Source: Stictocephala bisonia (lineage: Eukaryota > Arthropoda > Insecta > Hemiptera > Membracidae). From it: a stretch of DNA of 64,000 nucleotides. Within the stretch, counting starts at the first letter, position 1. Each line of letters starts with the position of its first letter. Positions 45,416 to 55,532 of the stretch are shown here, in pieces. Location: positions 1 to 64,000 of the forward strand of contig JAQJVL010002552.1 in assembly GCA_035578905.1 (NCBI GenBank), read 5' to 3'. Position numbers and translations under genes: made by a program. The notes beneath the pieces were generated by a model. It made no database searches. It was not told where the DNA came from and saw only the letters and a list, made by a program, of their open reading frames with translations.

Positions 45416-46793
45416 TGTAACGTTGTGTTATTGACGCCTCACGTTCTAGCGCCATTTTGTAACGTTGTGTTACTTTACATGTGATAATTAAGCAAATTTG
45501 CAACAATTAATATTATTAATTAAATCTGCAACAACAAAGCCTCACGTTGTCGCGTCAATCTGTAACGTCACGCCTTTTGTTACTTTATTTATTTTATTTA
45601 ATTTATTGATTAAATTAAAATAATGATATTCAATAAATCAGAATTCTTTAATTTATTTCTTTTTTTTTTTTTTTAAGCATTTACTAAAAATTTGTGACTT
45701 GCTACCTTGATGAGGTTACCGTATCACATTGATTCAATATTTGATTCTTAAAAACAAAAGTAGCAGAAATTTGATTTATTTTATTTTATAGCATGATAAC
45801 TCTTAATTTTCTTGTTCTCAGGGTCTATATACGGGTAATTCGGTGAGAAAACGTAGTATAATGAAACAAAAGTTACTTTACAACATTATTCTTTATTACA
45901 TGTTATTAAAATTTTCATGAATGATTTACTTCTCAATACTTTGAATATAACAAGGGTTCAAATAATTAATTTAAAGAGTTTTACAATTTAAATTCTAAAA
46001 CTTAATTAAAACTTATCTGATACAATGACGTTCTAGTAGATACTTCTATTGAAGGCCATTACTTTCGCACCTAATTAGTTACTGTTTATTTAATACACAT
46101 ATATGATAAAAGATGATAATCTATTGAGATATTACTTTTCACTGTTAATCTATATCTGATTAATCATAACTAATGATCAGTTGAAGTCCTGAGGACCTCA
46201 ACCCTGGCGAACTGTTCAATGCTAGGAAGCAAGAGTAAAAGTGAGTGAGTCCGCGCTTCACTTTCCTTCGTCCAACCTCATGGTCCTATCCCCCACTATT
46301 CTTCTGGTACCGGATATTATAGTTTGGGTTCTAGACTTCTATCCATTTCCGATTGAGCCAAGAGGCTTCGCCCCGTCTGCTCCCGCTCTCGGTGAGAATA
46401 TCTCAAACTATTTGCCCTGCTCTGATTGGTCCTTGGCACGAGTTGACGTCTAGGTTGTTTAGTACATTGAAATTGCTAGAGACCTGGTGTTCTTCTGGTG
46501 GAACTTTCCATTCGACTTGTTCACTCCTGTCCCTGAAGCATTCCCACATGTTTACGATTGCAGTTCTAGGAATTTGTCCCACCCATCCTGTGTCGAACAA
46601 AGGGCCTTGTTTGAGTCGACATATTTATGTCTCCATGTCTACCCAACTGCGTCTTTCTTACGACAATTCTCTAATATGATTTAAAACTTCTTTTTATTTT
46701 GATTAAATATATTTCTTTCCTTCTATATAATAATTTATTTATTATTTATCTAAATTAATTAAATTTCCCTACCAATTTGGTGGACCCGTTACA
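45416..46793 (-). repeat. 3' LTR of the Gypsy element
   Basis: 1378 bp, beginning TGTAAC and ending GTTACA on the plus strand. It matches the copy at 57402-58779 with a constant offset of 11986 and no length change. It contains several apparent short open frames that are duplicated in the other LTR and are not genes. Confidence 0.95.
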
Positions 46794-46796
46794 GTA

Positions 46797-46810
46797 CCCC
46801 CCGATTTTTT
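46797..46810 (-). promoter_or_regulatory. Polypurine tract of the Gypsy element
   Basis: On the minus strand AAAAAATCGGGGGG lies three bases before the 3' LTR, the place and composition expected for the plus-strand primer. Confidence 0.8.
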
Positions 46811-47899
46811 GCGATGTGTGAGTAACGCGAGTCAAAAAATCTTGATCTTAAACACGATTCACCAAATTGTCGATTGTTCCTCAGATAAGTTTTAGTTTTA
46901 CATTATTTGCTTATATCTAAAAAGAAATTGAAACTATCAGCTATCATACAACTCAATATCAAATTACATATTAGATTTCATGTAAGAAATTGAGTCTAAA
47001 ATGAACATTCTCATTCAACAAAATTATTTACCTTATCTATGCAAGTCAATGAATTACCATTTAACAAGTTACCAAGTTATCAATTAAAAGTCAATTATTT
47101 AAAATTTACAGTCATTTGACAACATTTCAATAAATTAAAATTGTTAATTAAAAATTCAACAATTTATGAATTAGAAGTCTAACAGTATTTCATTATATAT
47201 AATTGTTAACAAAATTTAGTATATATTTAATCATTACAAGTTGTCAACTAAAAATTCATCAATCATAAATTAAAATTTGTCAAACAAAAATCATACATTA
47301 CACTTTGAAATTCATACCTTAAATATCAATACATTCTTAAATCAAATACACATGTTTGTTAAGTTTAATAGTTCACCAAATTATAATTCCCTTTTAAATA
47401 CTAAATGATCAGTATTTATTAACAAATTATTTAAATCGTTATTAAGATTCAACAATTATAAATTAACAATGAAATATTCATTCATCTACATATATTCATG
47501 AATCAAAACAATGATTTACAAATCAAAATTTCACAAGTCCAAAGTAGTACTTCACAAATTCCATATCATTAATTAACTATTATACATCATTTAAAATTAT
47601 ACAAGTTTCCAATTACCAACAATGATTTGTAGTATGAAACTATCAATCACAATACATAGGTTATGTATCAATATCAATATAATACACTTCAGCAATTATT
47701 AATTCATTATTCAAAAGTTAGATTAATCCATATATTTGTTTGTAGTTATTATTTTCAAGCATCATGATCAGAATCATCTGACTACTCTTTATACCTGCTT
47801 TTCATCTAATTCACCATTTGTTGTAGTGATCATCATTCATTGACTCAACAATTCATCAATCATTTGTTTTATCAACACTCTACTAAATCCCTCATATAA

Positions 47900-48275
47900 A
47901 TTTTCATTCCTTTAAACCATCTTTAAATTCCATAACCTGTTATCAATCCATTTACCCTTCTTTAAATACTAAAATCCTATTTTACCCCTTAATCCTTCTT
48001 TTAATACTGTAACCTGTTTTCAATCCTTTTATCCGTCTTTAAGTACAATTATCCATTTTCAACCCTTAAACCCTTCTTTAAATACAAGTATCCGTTATCA
48101 AACCTTAAAACCTTCTTTTAATTCTGTAACCTTATTCAATTCATTTCCCGTCTTTAATTTCTGTAACCTATATCATCTCATTAAACCTTCTTTAAATACA
48201 AGTATCCATTATCAGCCCTTAAATCCTTCTTTGAGTTCCTATATCTTTTTTCAATCTTTTATCCTTCTTTAATTT
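47900..48275. repeat. Degenerate ~38-bp repeats inside the Gypsy 3' region
   Basis: Words CCTTCTTTAAATACAAGTAT, CCATTATCAACCCTTAAA and ACCTGTTTTCAATCC recur about every 35-40 bp, eight or nine times, with much variation. Confidence 0.7.
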
Positions 48276-49117
48276 TTCTAATAAATTCTTAATCACTACA
48301 CAATCCACAACATTCTCAAATAAATCATTACCTCTAAAACAAATCTTTACATTATCAAGTCAGCCATTAATCACAAACAATTTTTCAAATACATTTTCAA
48401 TCATCAATAAGTCATTATATTATCATACATATCATCAATCTCTAGTTAAGTCTTAACATTTATCCTTGATCAATAAATCAAAGATCCCTTAAAACTTTTT
48501 ACATATTATTTGTTATTCAACAAATGATTAATTCTTAAAGTTGTACATCATTATTTACCAACTCATTTACATAATAAGTCATCAGATTATACTTATTATT
48601 TATTTGGAATGAAATTCATCAGTCCTTAATCAAAGTTATCAAACAAAACGATACCTTTATCTGAAATACATGGTACACATATCATCAAATTATATACAAG
48701 TATTGATTAACAACAATAAGTTATCAACTCCTATTTTAATACAAGAATAGTTTGTATTATACATTGTTTACTAATCAACAGATGCATTACATAGTTCTTT
48801 GTCATTGATGCAAGTTATTATTATTCGTTACTTTATAATTTATTATAAAAATTATTGTAATTCTTTTTAGTAATAAAATTATTATTTGAATTGATATTTA
48901 TATCTCACATATTATTGAATAATATAAAAATCTATCAATAAACACCCTTGTCATTTTTTCATTATTAAAAATTCATCATTTATAAATTATTTATACTTTG
49001 GTTTTGTTATTTATTTATTATATATTATTTATTTATTGCTATTATTTATTCCATACATATTTGCATAATATTTATTTTTATTATTTATTAGTTTGAAACA
49101 TATTGCCAAATTGTTGT

Positions 49118-49590
49118 TACGCCAGTGGGATCCGATGTCACTGCACGTACTTTGGTCTGGTGACGGGGTTGTAGCTGCGCCAGTGGGGCCTGATGTCACT
49201 GCACGCGCTTCTGGAGTTGTTGATTCACAGCGCCTTGGTGTTCAAGTATGTACCGTTTTAGAATATTGAGGACGTCAATGTTACGCCAGTGGGGCCTGAT
49301 GTCACTGCACGTACTTTGGAAAGAATTAGCTGTTAAACTGGAATCACTTATGGTTTGATCAATTCCACTCATGGTTAGTCCATAGTGTCCTGGATCACAA
49401 GTATGGATTAGGGTTCTTGAAGATTGAAGAGATTGCTGCTACGTCAGTGGGGTCTCATGTCACTGCACGTACCTTGGAATAGTGATGGAGTTGTGGCTAC
49501 GCCAGTGGGGTCTGATGTCACTGCACGTACCTCTGGATTGATGCGGAAATGGTAGTCACGCCAGTGGGGTCCGATGTCACTGCACGTACT
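49118..49590. repeat. Six copies of a conserved 32-bp GC-rich box in the Gypsy 3' region
   Basis: CGCCAGTGGGG followed by (C/T)C(T/C)GATGTCACTGCACGTAC occurs near 49121, 49175, 49284, 49442, 49499 and 49559, with unrelated spacers of variable length. A longer duplication (AGAATCACTTATGG... to ...ACAAGTATGGA) near 49340 and 49617 encloses part of the cluster. Boxes are better conserved than their surroundings. Confidence 0.85.
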
Positions 49591-51341
49591 TCCGAAATAA
49601 AAGTAACTGTTACAACTAGAATCACTTATGGGTCAGCCAATTCCGCTAATGGTTAGTCCATCACATCCTGGGTCACAAGTATGGACTAGGGGTATTGGAG
49701 GATCATGGGAGTTGTGGCCAGGGAAATTGATGTGTCTTCCCTGGCAAAAAAGTCCGGATGACCCGTTGAACCTTCTTGGAGCTACTTTCTGTCATCTTGT
49801 TTTGTACTTAGTTTTGAGTGTCTAGGAATACATAAGAAGTTAATGTTGTTGGTGGGAAGGTCCGAGCAGCCCGTTGAACCATCTTGAGGCTACTGATCTT
49901 TGTGCACCACTTTTGTCCATTTATGAATGGAAAACCTGTCTCCTCCTTGTCCATCAACGTTGATTGGCATTTATGATTATTTTAATGTTCAAGTTGTATA
50001 TTATTATGAGTTAACTTTAATTTATTTTTGTTGTTTTATTAATGGAGTTATTATTGCATGTTTTAAATTAATATATTTTTAGTTAATTACAATCATTATA
50101 TTCAAAAAGTTTTACAATAAGTATTTATTGTTATTTATTATTGATATTAGTATAATTAATCATTGCTTCAATTATAGTTTAATTATTTCAATTGGTAATT
50201 TCTGTTATTTTGCATCAATGACATTATGAAAGTTTACTAAGAAAAATCACAATTACATATATACAAGTTTACTGGAAACAGTTACAATTGCATCTCTATA
50301 ATGTTTCCTCTACCATCTTCATTAATGTTATATTCTAAATTACTAATCTAATGGTGTCGACAGCATGACTTTGTAAATGGGGATTTGCCATGCTGCAGCA
50401 CACTTTAAGCTGTTGTCTTAAGACTCTGTTGTCAGGGCTGACCAACACCCGAAGCTGATATATTGTGCCATTGTGTGGTTAACAGAGTACTTGACGTTAA
50501 AGAATTTAGAATTTGGAGGTGGCAAGGTTTAATTAGAATCGAATCGTATCACTATTAACCACTGGCTGCTTAACTTCTATGCATTCTTTAAATGATTATA
50601 AATCATTTAAGTTTGTCAGATTACATTCAATAGTATGTTCAAAGTATATCATTGAGTCATATTACATTATTATAGATACATTATGGTAATATAACCTTAT
50701 AATCAATCACATCTCCTTATCTTTGTTCATACATAGACATTATTTCATCTTGGTTCCATAAGACTACATGCCTTGTGTGTCTTTAAAAATCATGTTCAAT
50801 ATTTACATACAAGAGTTGCAAAAACAAAGTATTGCATTAAACATTATTCACTTCATCATGATGTTACATATCCTTGAGTCATATCATCTTATTATTTAAA
50901 TAAACATTGACATGTTATACAGACATTGTTTCAACATTAACACGTCACTACACAACATATTACAAGATGTTTCACCTATTTATTTTAAGTGAATTTAATC
51001 ATCATCATTCTTTAAATCATTTTTTATATGAACATACAGGGTTTATGACAATAATACATTTTAGACATTTTCATACATCTTCATCTAACATATATGGCAA
51101 ATTTTATCATTGTTGTATTTAAAATATGGACATAGTCAAGTTTCTTTTACTTTAAGAACACAATTTTATACAAAGTATTTCTATATATCCAATATCTTTA
51201 CATTTCACATGTTGTCATTAGTATCATATTATTTTAGTCATTTATTATTTATTATTTTACTGTTACTAAGTTTCTTTGATTTAAATAGTAATTTATTTTT
51301 TAAACTGTCTTAAGGTTGAATAATTATTAAAGGTTGTTTAA

Positions 51342-54300
51342 TTATTCTTTTTGTGTATATTTTTTAAGTTGTGTCACATTATATGTTCCTATTATATCTC
51401 CTGTATCTATTTCATTGACTACATAAGCATTTTCCATTTTAATGGCTGTCACTTTATAGGGTCCCTTGTACAACAGAAAAAACTTTTTAATCTTTTTCTC
51501 TAATAAGTCTGAGTGAAAGTGTGTTTTTACTAAAACAAGATCATCTAGTTTATATGTTATTGGTTTTATTTTGTTATCATATTTTTGTTTTCTTTTGAGT
51601 GCTTTATTTTTTATTTTATTTCTTACTAGGATTATTTTATGTGCATGATCAAATTTGTCATTTCCTGGAAACTGGATTATTTTATTTATTATGTTTTCAT
51701 ACTTTCTTCCGAACATTATTTCAAATGGTATTTCTTCTGTTATATCATGAACAGAATGATTTAAACAATGTTCTATGAAGTCCATTAAGTTTGCCCAGGC
51801 TGTATGTTTTTCATTACAGTAAATACGTAGTATTTTTCCTATTTCCCTATTTACTCGTTCAGTAGGGTTAGACTGTGGATGATATACAGAGCTGTGAATA
51901 GTTTTAATGTTTTTGTTGTGTAGAGTATTGTACCAGAGTGTGCTTGTAAATTGTGTACCGTGGTCACTAAGAATTGATTCTATATTACCTACTAATGGTA
52001 TGTATTCATTGATGATTTTATTTAATAGTGTCCTCGTGTTGGCCTTCTTTATTGGATATAGTTTAACAAATTTTGAGAATACATCTACTATGACAAAAAT
52101 ATATTTTACCCCCCCTCTACTGGTTGGTAATTCTCCTACTAAATCTACTGAAATTAATTCTTTGACCTTATTAGGAATAATTGGCTTTAAACTTCCTATC
52201 TGTTTTTTATTAGATGGCTTTGCTTTCTGACATATGTCACAGCTTTGTAGTTGTTTCTTTATTGTTTTCTCCATCTTTGGAAAAATGCAATGTTCCTTTA
52301 GTATAGTATAGATTTTATGCCCTCCTAAATGTCCATATTTAAGATGAGTTTTTTCTATTAAATCTTTTAACAGCTTGTTTGGGATACATACTCTATATTC
52401 ACCCCCCGCTAATGAACATTTCTGAAAAAGTATGTTATTATGAATTAAATAATTATTTTTTATTTTTATTTCCTGGCTGTCTTCAAGTTTCTTTAAAATC
52501 CTACCATAAAATGTATCTTCTTGTTGGTGTTTCTCTAAATTTTTAAATATGTTTTTAAATACTCTATCTGGTACATCTACATTTAATTTATTTGTTAAAA
52601 CTTTTAAGTTATATTTATCTTTATTCTCTTGATAATCATTGTTGTCTGTTCTAGAAAGTATGTCTGCTGGTATATTTTCCTTTCCTTTAACATATTGAAT
52701 AGTCAAATTATATTCTTGTAACACTAGACTCCATCTTAGTAAGCGACCATGAGTTAATTTACAGCTCTTTAGAAATGACAAAGCTCTATGATCAGATCTA
52801 ATTATTATTTCAAAGTGGCCTATCAAGTAACTCCTAAACTTTTTACATGCAAACACTATTGCTAACAATTCTTTTTCTGTTACACTGTAAGATTTCTCTA
52901 TCTCAAGCAAGGACCTACTTCCAAAATAAATTACCTCTTCGTCACCATTGTCATTTACCTGGTAAAGAATGGCTGATACACAAATGTCAGATGCATCTGT
53001 GTTTATGTAAAAAGGTTTCTCCCAGTTGGGATGATGTAAAAGTACTGATTTTAAGAATGCATTTTTTATCTCATTGAAAGTTTCATTTTCTTTAGGGCCC
53101 CATCTCCATGCTTTCTTAGAACTAAGGATATGACTAAATTTACTAGTTAGATTAGCATAACCCTTTTGAAATTGTCTATAGTAGTTACATAACCCCAAAA
53201 AACTTTGTAATTCTTTCAATCCCCTTGGAGTTCTAAAATTTCTTATTTTCTCCATTTTTTCTTCATCCATTCTTATTCCCTCTTCACTTAAAATGAATCC
53301 TAAGAATTTAACTTCCTTTTTTAAGAATTCTGATTTTTTAAACTTAATTGTAACACCTCCTTCTCTTAACGTTGTTAGTACTCTGTCTATGTGTTCTATA
53401 TGTTGTTCAAAAGAGTCATTACTTGTTATTAATAAGTCATCTACATATTGGGTTAAAAATTCAGAAAATTCATTACCTAAAACTTTTTGTAATGCCTTGG
53501 TGAAAAGTGCCGTACTTACCTTAAGTCCAAATGGAACTCTTTTAAACTGATAATTCTTTCCTCCAAAAGTGAAAGCAACATATTTTCTTGATTCTTGGTC
53601 AAGTTTCACTTGCCAGAATCCTTGTGATAAATCTAACACTGTAAAATACTTTGCTCCTATAAATTTTTGAAATATCTCTTCAGTCAGTTCGGTACTTTGT
53701 CTGTCTGCTATTAAGTATTGATTTAGTTTTCGGCTATCTAGACAAGCTCGTATTGTTAGGTCTTTTTTGATGACACATACCAAGGGATTTGAATAAGGAC
53801 TGCTTGATGGCTCTATTACATCTAAATTTAACATCCTTTCTAGTTCTGCTTCAACTGCTTTTCTTTTACTAAAAGGTACCGGATATGGTTTTCCTATAAA
53901 CGGTACTTCACATTTAACATTAAGTTTAGCTACATAGTTTTTAATACAACCAGGATTATCTGAGAATACTGCTTTATTTTTTATTAAAACATTTTTTAAC
54001 ATTTCAACCTGTTCTTTATTTTGAAATTTAGTTTCACTACTTATTTCTTGTATTTTTTTATTTATTTGTTTTTCAAAGTTGTTTTCATTATTTATTATAT
54101 CTGACGTTACTATTTCTTTTACTTCACTTTGATTATTTATGTTTATTTTATTTATTATTATATTCCTATTTGCTGTCATGTTGTTGTATATTTGTTCATT
54201 ATTTGTTGACTTAAATATTTTATCAAGCTGGTCATTATTTATAATACTTATTAATTCATTGGTTATGTTATTCAATTCTTTTTCACTTTCATAACAAGTA

Positions 54301-55457
54301 ATATGTCCTACTTGTATTATTCTTAGTCCATTTACCATGTTTAATTTGTTTCTTGGTACAAATGGTATTACTAGTCTCTTGTCATCTATTTTAAGTTCTA
54401 AGCACTTTCTTTCAAAATCTATTTTACCCAGTTTTTCAATGAAACAGTCACACCCTAAAATAATTCCTGCTTGAATTTCTTTTACTACTAGGCATGTTAT
54501 TGGGACTATTTGACTATTTATCTCAAAGTCTATTTGCACTTGATAATTTATTTTCTTTGACCTAACTCCAGTTACTCCTATTATTTGTAAATTGCTAACT
54601 GGTAATTGAGGTATCTGATAGTCTACATTATTTTTTATATCTTCATAAATGTTCTGACTAATTATTGTCCCTTCTGATCCTGAGTCTACTATGCATCTGT
54701 ATTCTTTATGGCCTATTCTTACATTTATTTCAGGAAGAAAGTGAGTTAACCCTTTAATAGGCATTTCATGAAAATTATTTTCATTGGTTAGTTCACTATT
54801 TAAATCCCCATGTAAAAATATTTCATTAGTATTTACTTGGATTTTATTTTCTTGCTCTGATTTTATTTGTTTCACAAAGTCATTTATTATTTCCTTCATA
54901 ATGCAAAATCCCTTTTTATTTAAATGAACAAGGTCAGGTTTTTTACTGCCCCTTGAGAAAATCTCTTTTTCAAACAAGTCTAGGTTACATCTATTTTTAA
55001 ATTCTGTGTCCATGAAAACATTAGATATGTTTATTACCCTAATGTTTTTATCATTATTCAAAGAGGTTATAAAATCATTAAACACATTTAGTTTATGAAA
55101 ATGGAAAGCATCACTTTTAGCAAGTCTTGGTATTAGTGGTAAGGTTAACAGAATTAATTCTTTTTTCCAACTAACTAACTCTTCTATCATGCTTTTATAT
55201 TCATTAATGATATACTTGGTTGGGATTTCTTGTAAAAAGTCATTAGTCCCTATCATAATGAGAAGTTTTTCATTTAAGTTATCCTTATTTAAATTAAACT
55301 CATTTTTTAATTCAGGAATATTTTGGCCACTTACACACAGTCCTATTCTTCTTTTGTTTAATACAAATACTGGAGTCTTATTTAATATATTTTGAGCAAA
55401 CCTACTTAATTGACTATCACCTGCTAGCTCATAATCTACATATATTGGTTTCTCCAT
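51342..55457 (-). CDS. Gypsy Pol polyprotein with N-terminal SGNH-hydrolase-like domain
   Basis: 1371 residues from the first ATG, but the frame is open back to the gag stop, so the natural product is probably Gag-UGA-Pol. Residues 1-195 carry the four SGNH/GDSL marks: GDS (S15), G44 in GQN, GTND (N72) and DLVH (D175, H178). Protease: IVDSG (D258). Reverse transcriptase: about 500-700, with YVDD (671-674). RNase H: D821, E861/E863, D889. Integrase: zinc knuckle H1038, H1043, C1073, C1076 and catalytic D1105, D1165, E1200 (DD35E). A GPY motif follows at about 1331, with no chromodomain. All catalytic residues are present. An esterase-like domain is known in CR1/L2 LINE ORF1 proteins; in a Gypsy pol I regard it as unusual. 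Confidence 0.94.
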   Translation of the reverse strand: MEKPIYVDYELAGDSQLSRFAQNILNKTPVFVLNKRRIGLCVSGQNIPELKNEFNLNKDNLNEKLLIMIGTNDFLQEIPTKYIINEYKSMIEELVSWKKELILLTLPLIPRLAKSDAFHFHKLNVFNDFITSLNNDKNIRVINISNVFMDTEFKNRCNLDLFEKEIFSRGSKKPDLVHLNKKGFCIMKEIINDFVKQIKSEQENKIQVNTNEIFLHGDLNSELTNENNFHEMPIKGLTHFLPEINVRIGHKEYRCIVDSGSEGTIISQNIYEDIKNNVDYQIPQLPVSNLQIIGVTGVRSKKINYQVQIDFEINSQIVPITCLVVKEIQAGIILGCDCFIEKLGKIDFERKCLELKIDDKRLVIPFVPRNKLNMVNGLRIIQVGHITCYESEKELNNITNELISIINNDQLDKIFKSTNNEQIYNNMTANRNIIINKININNQSEVKEIVTSDIINNENNFEKQINKKIQEISSETKFQNKEQVEMLKNVLIKNKAVFSDNPGCIKNYVAKLNVKCEVPFIGKPYPVPFSKRKAVEAELERMLNLDVIEPSSSPYSNPLVCVIKKDLTIRACLDSRKLNQYLIADRQSTELTEEIFQKFIGAKYFTVLDLSQGFWQVKLDQESRKYVAFTFGGKNYQFKRVPFGLKVSTALFTKALQKVLGNEFSEFLTQYVDDLLITSNDSFEQHIEHIDRVLTTLREGGVTIKFKKSEFLKKEVKFLGFILSEEGIRMDEEKMEKIRNFRTPRGLKELQSFLGLCNYYRQFQKGYANLTSKFSHILSSKKAWRWGPKENETFNEIKNAFLKSVLLHHPNWEKPFYINTDASDICVSAILYQVNDNGDEEVIYFGSRSLLEIEKSYSVTEKELLAIVFACKKFRSYLIGHFEIIIRSDHRALSFLKSCKLTHGRLLRWSLVLQEYNLTIQYVKGKENIPADILSRTDNNDYQENKDKYNLKVLTNKLNVDVPDRVFKNIFKNLEKHQQEDTFYGRILKKLEDSQEIKIKNNYLIHNNILFQKCSLAGGEYRVCIPNKLLKDLIEKTHLKYGHLGGHKIYTILKEHCIFPKMEKTIKKQLQSCDICQKAKPSNKKQIGSLKPIIPNKVKELISVDLVGELPTSRGGVKYIFVIVDVFSKFVKLYPIKKANTRTLLNKIINEYIPLVGNIESILSDHGTQFTSTLWYNTLHNKNIKTIHSSVYHPQSNPTERVNREIGKILRIYCNEKHTAWANLMDFIEHCLNHSVHDITEEIPFEIMFGRKYENIINKIIQFPGNDKFDHAHKIILVRNKIKNKALKRKQKYDNKIKPITYKLDDLVLVKTHFHSDLLEKKIKKFFLLYKGPYKVTAIKMENAYVVNEIDTGDIIGTYNVTQLKKYTQKE

Positions 55458-55523
55458 TATTTGTTCTAGGTTACATTGATACTGTTTACTTTCTCTGGAC
55501 CTACCTGTGTTTGCGCCTTGCTG

Positions 55524-55532
55524 TAGTTGTCA
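55524..55532 (-). promoter_or_regulatory. Gag-Pol stop-codon readthrough site: UGA CAA CUA
   Basis: On the minus strand the gag stop TGA (55530-55532) is followed by CAACTA, which fits the CAR-YYA context known to promote readthrough of leaky stops. Pol continues in exactly the same frame, with no further stop in the 24 codons before its first ATG. No slippery heptamer or frameshift is needed. Confidence 0.8.

Larger units (their letters stand above)
46811..51341 (-). other. Long 3' region of the Gypsy element without long open frame
   Basis: About 4.5 kb between the polypurine tract and the end of pol. No env-like frame is present on the element sense strand; frames are short and AT-driven. 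It holds a degenerate ~38-bp repeat zone (about 47900-48275) and a cluster of conserved GC-rich boxes (49118-49590). It could be a decayed env, captured sequence, or a long regulatory or packaging region. Confidence 0.7.

Noticed and set aside
46241..46684. Short open frames inside the LTRs (and 58227-58670)
   Set aside because: They are duplicated only because the LTR is duplicated, overlap each other on both strands and lack any domain.
46811..51341. An env gene for the Gypsy element
   Set aside because: No long frame, signal peptide or transmembrane segment was seen on the sense strand.
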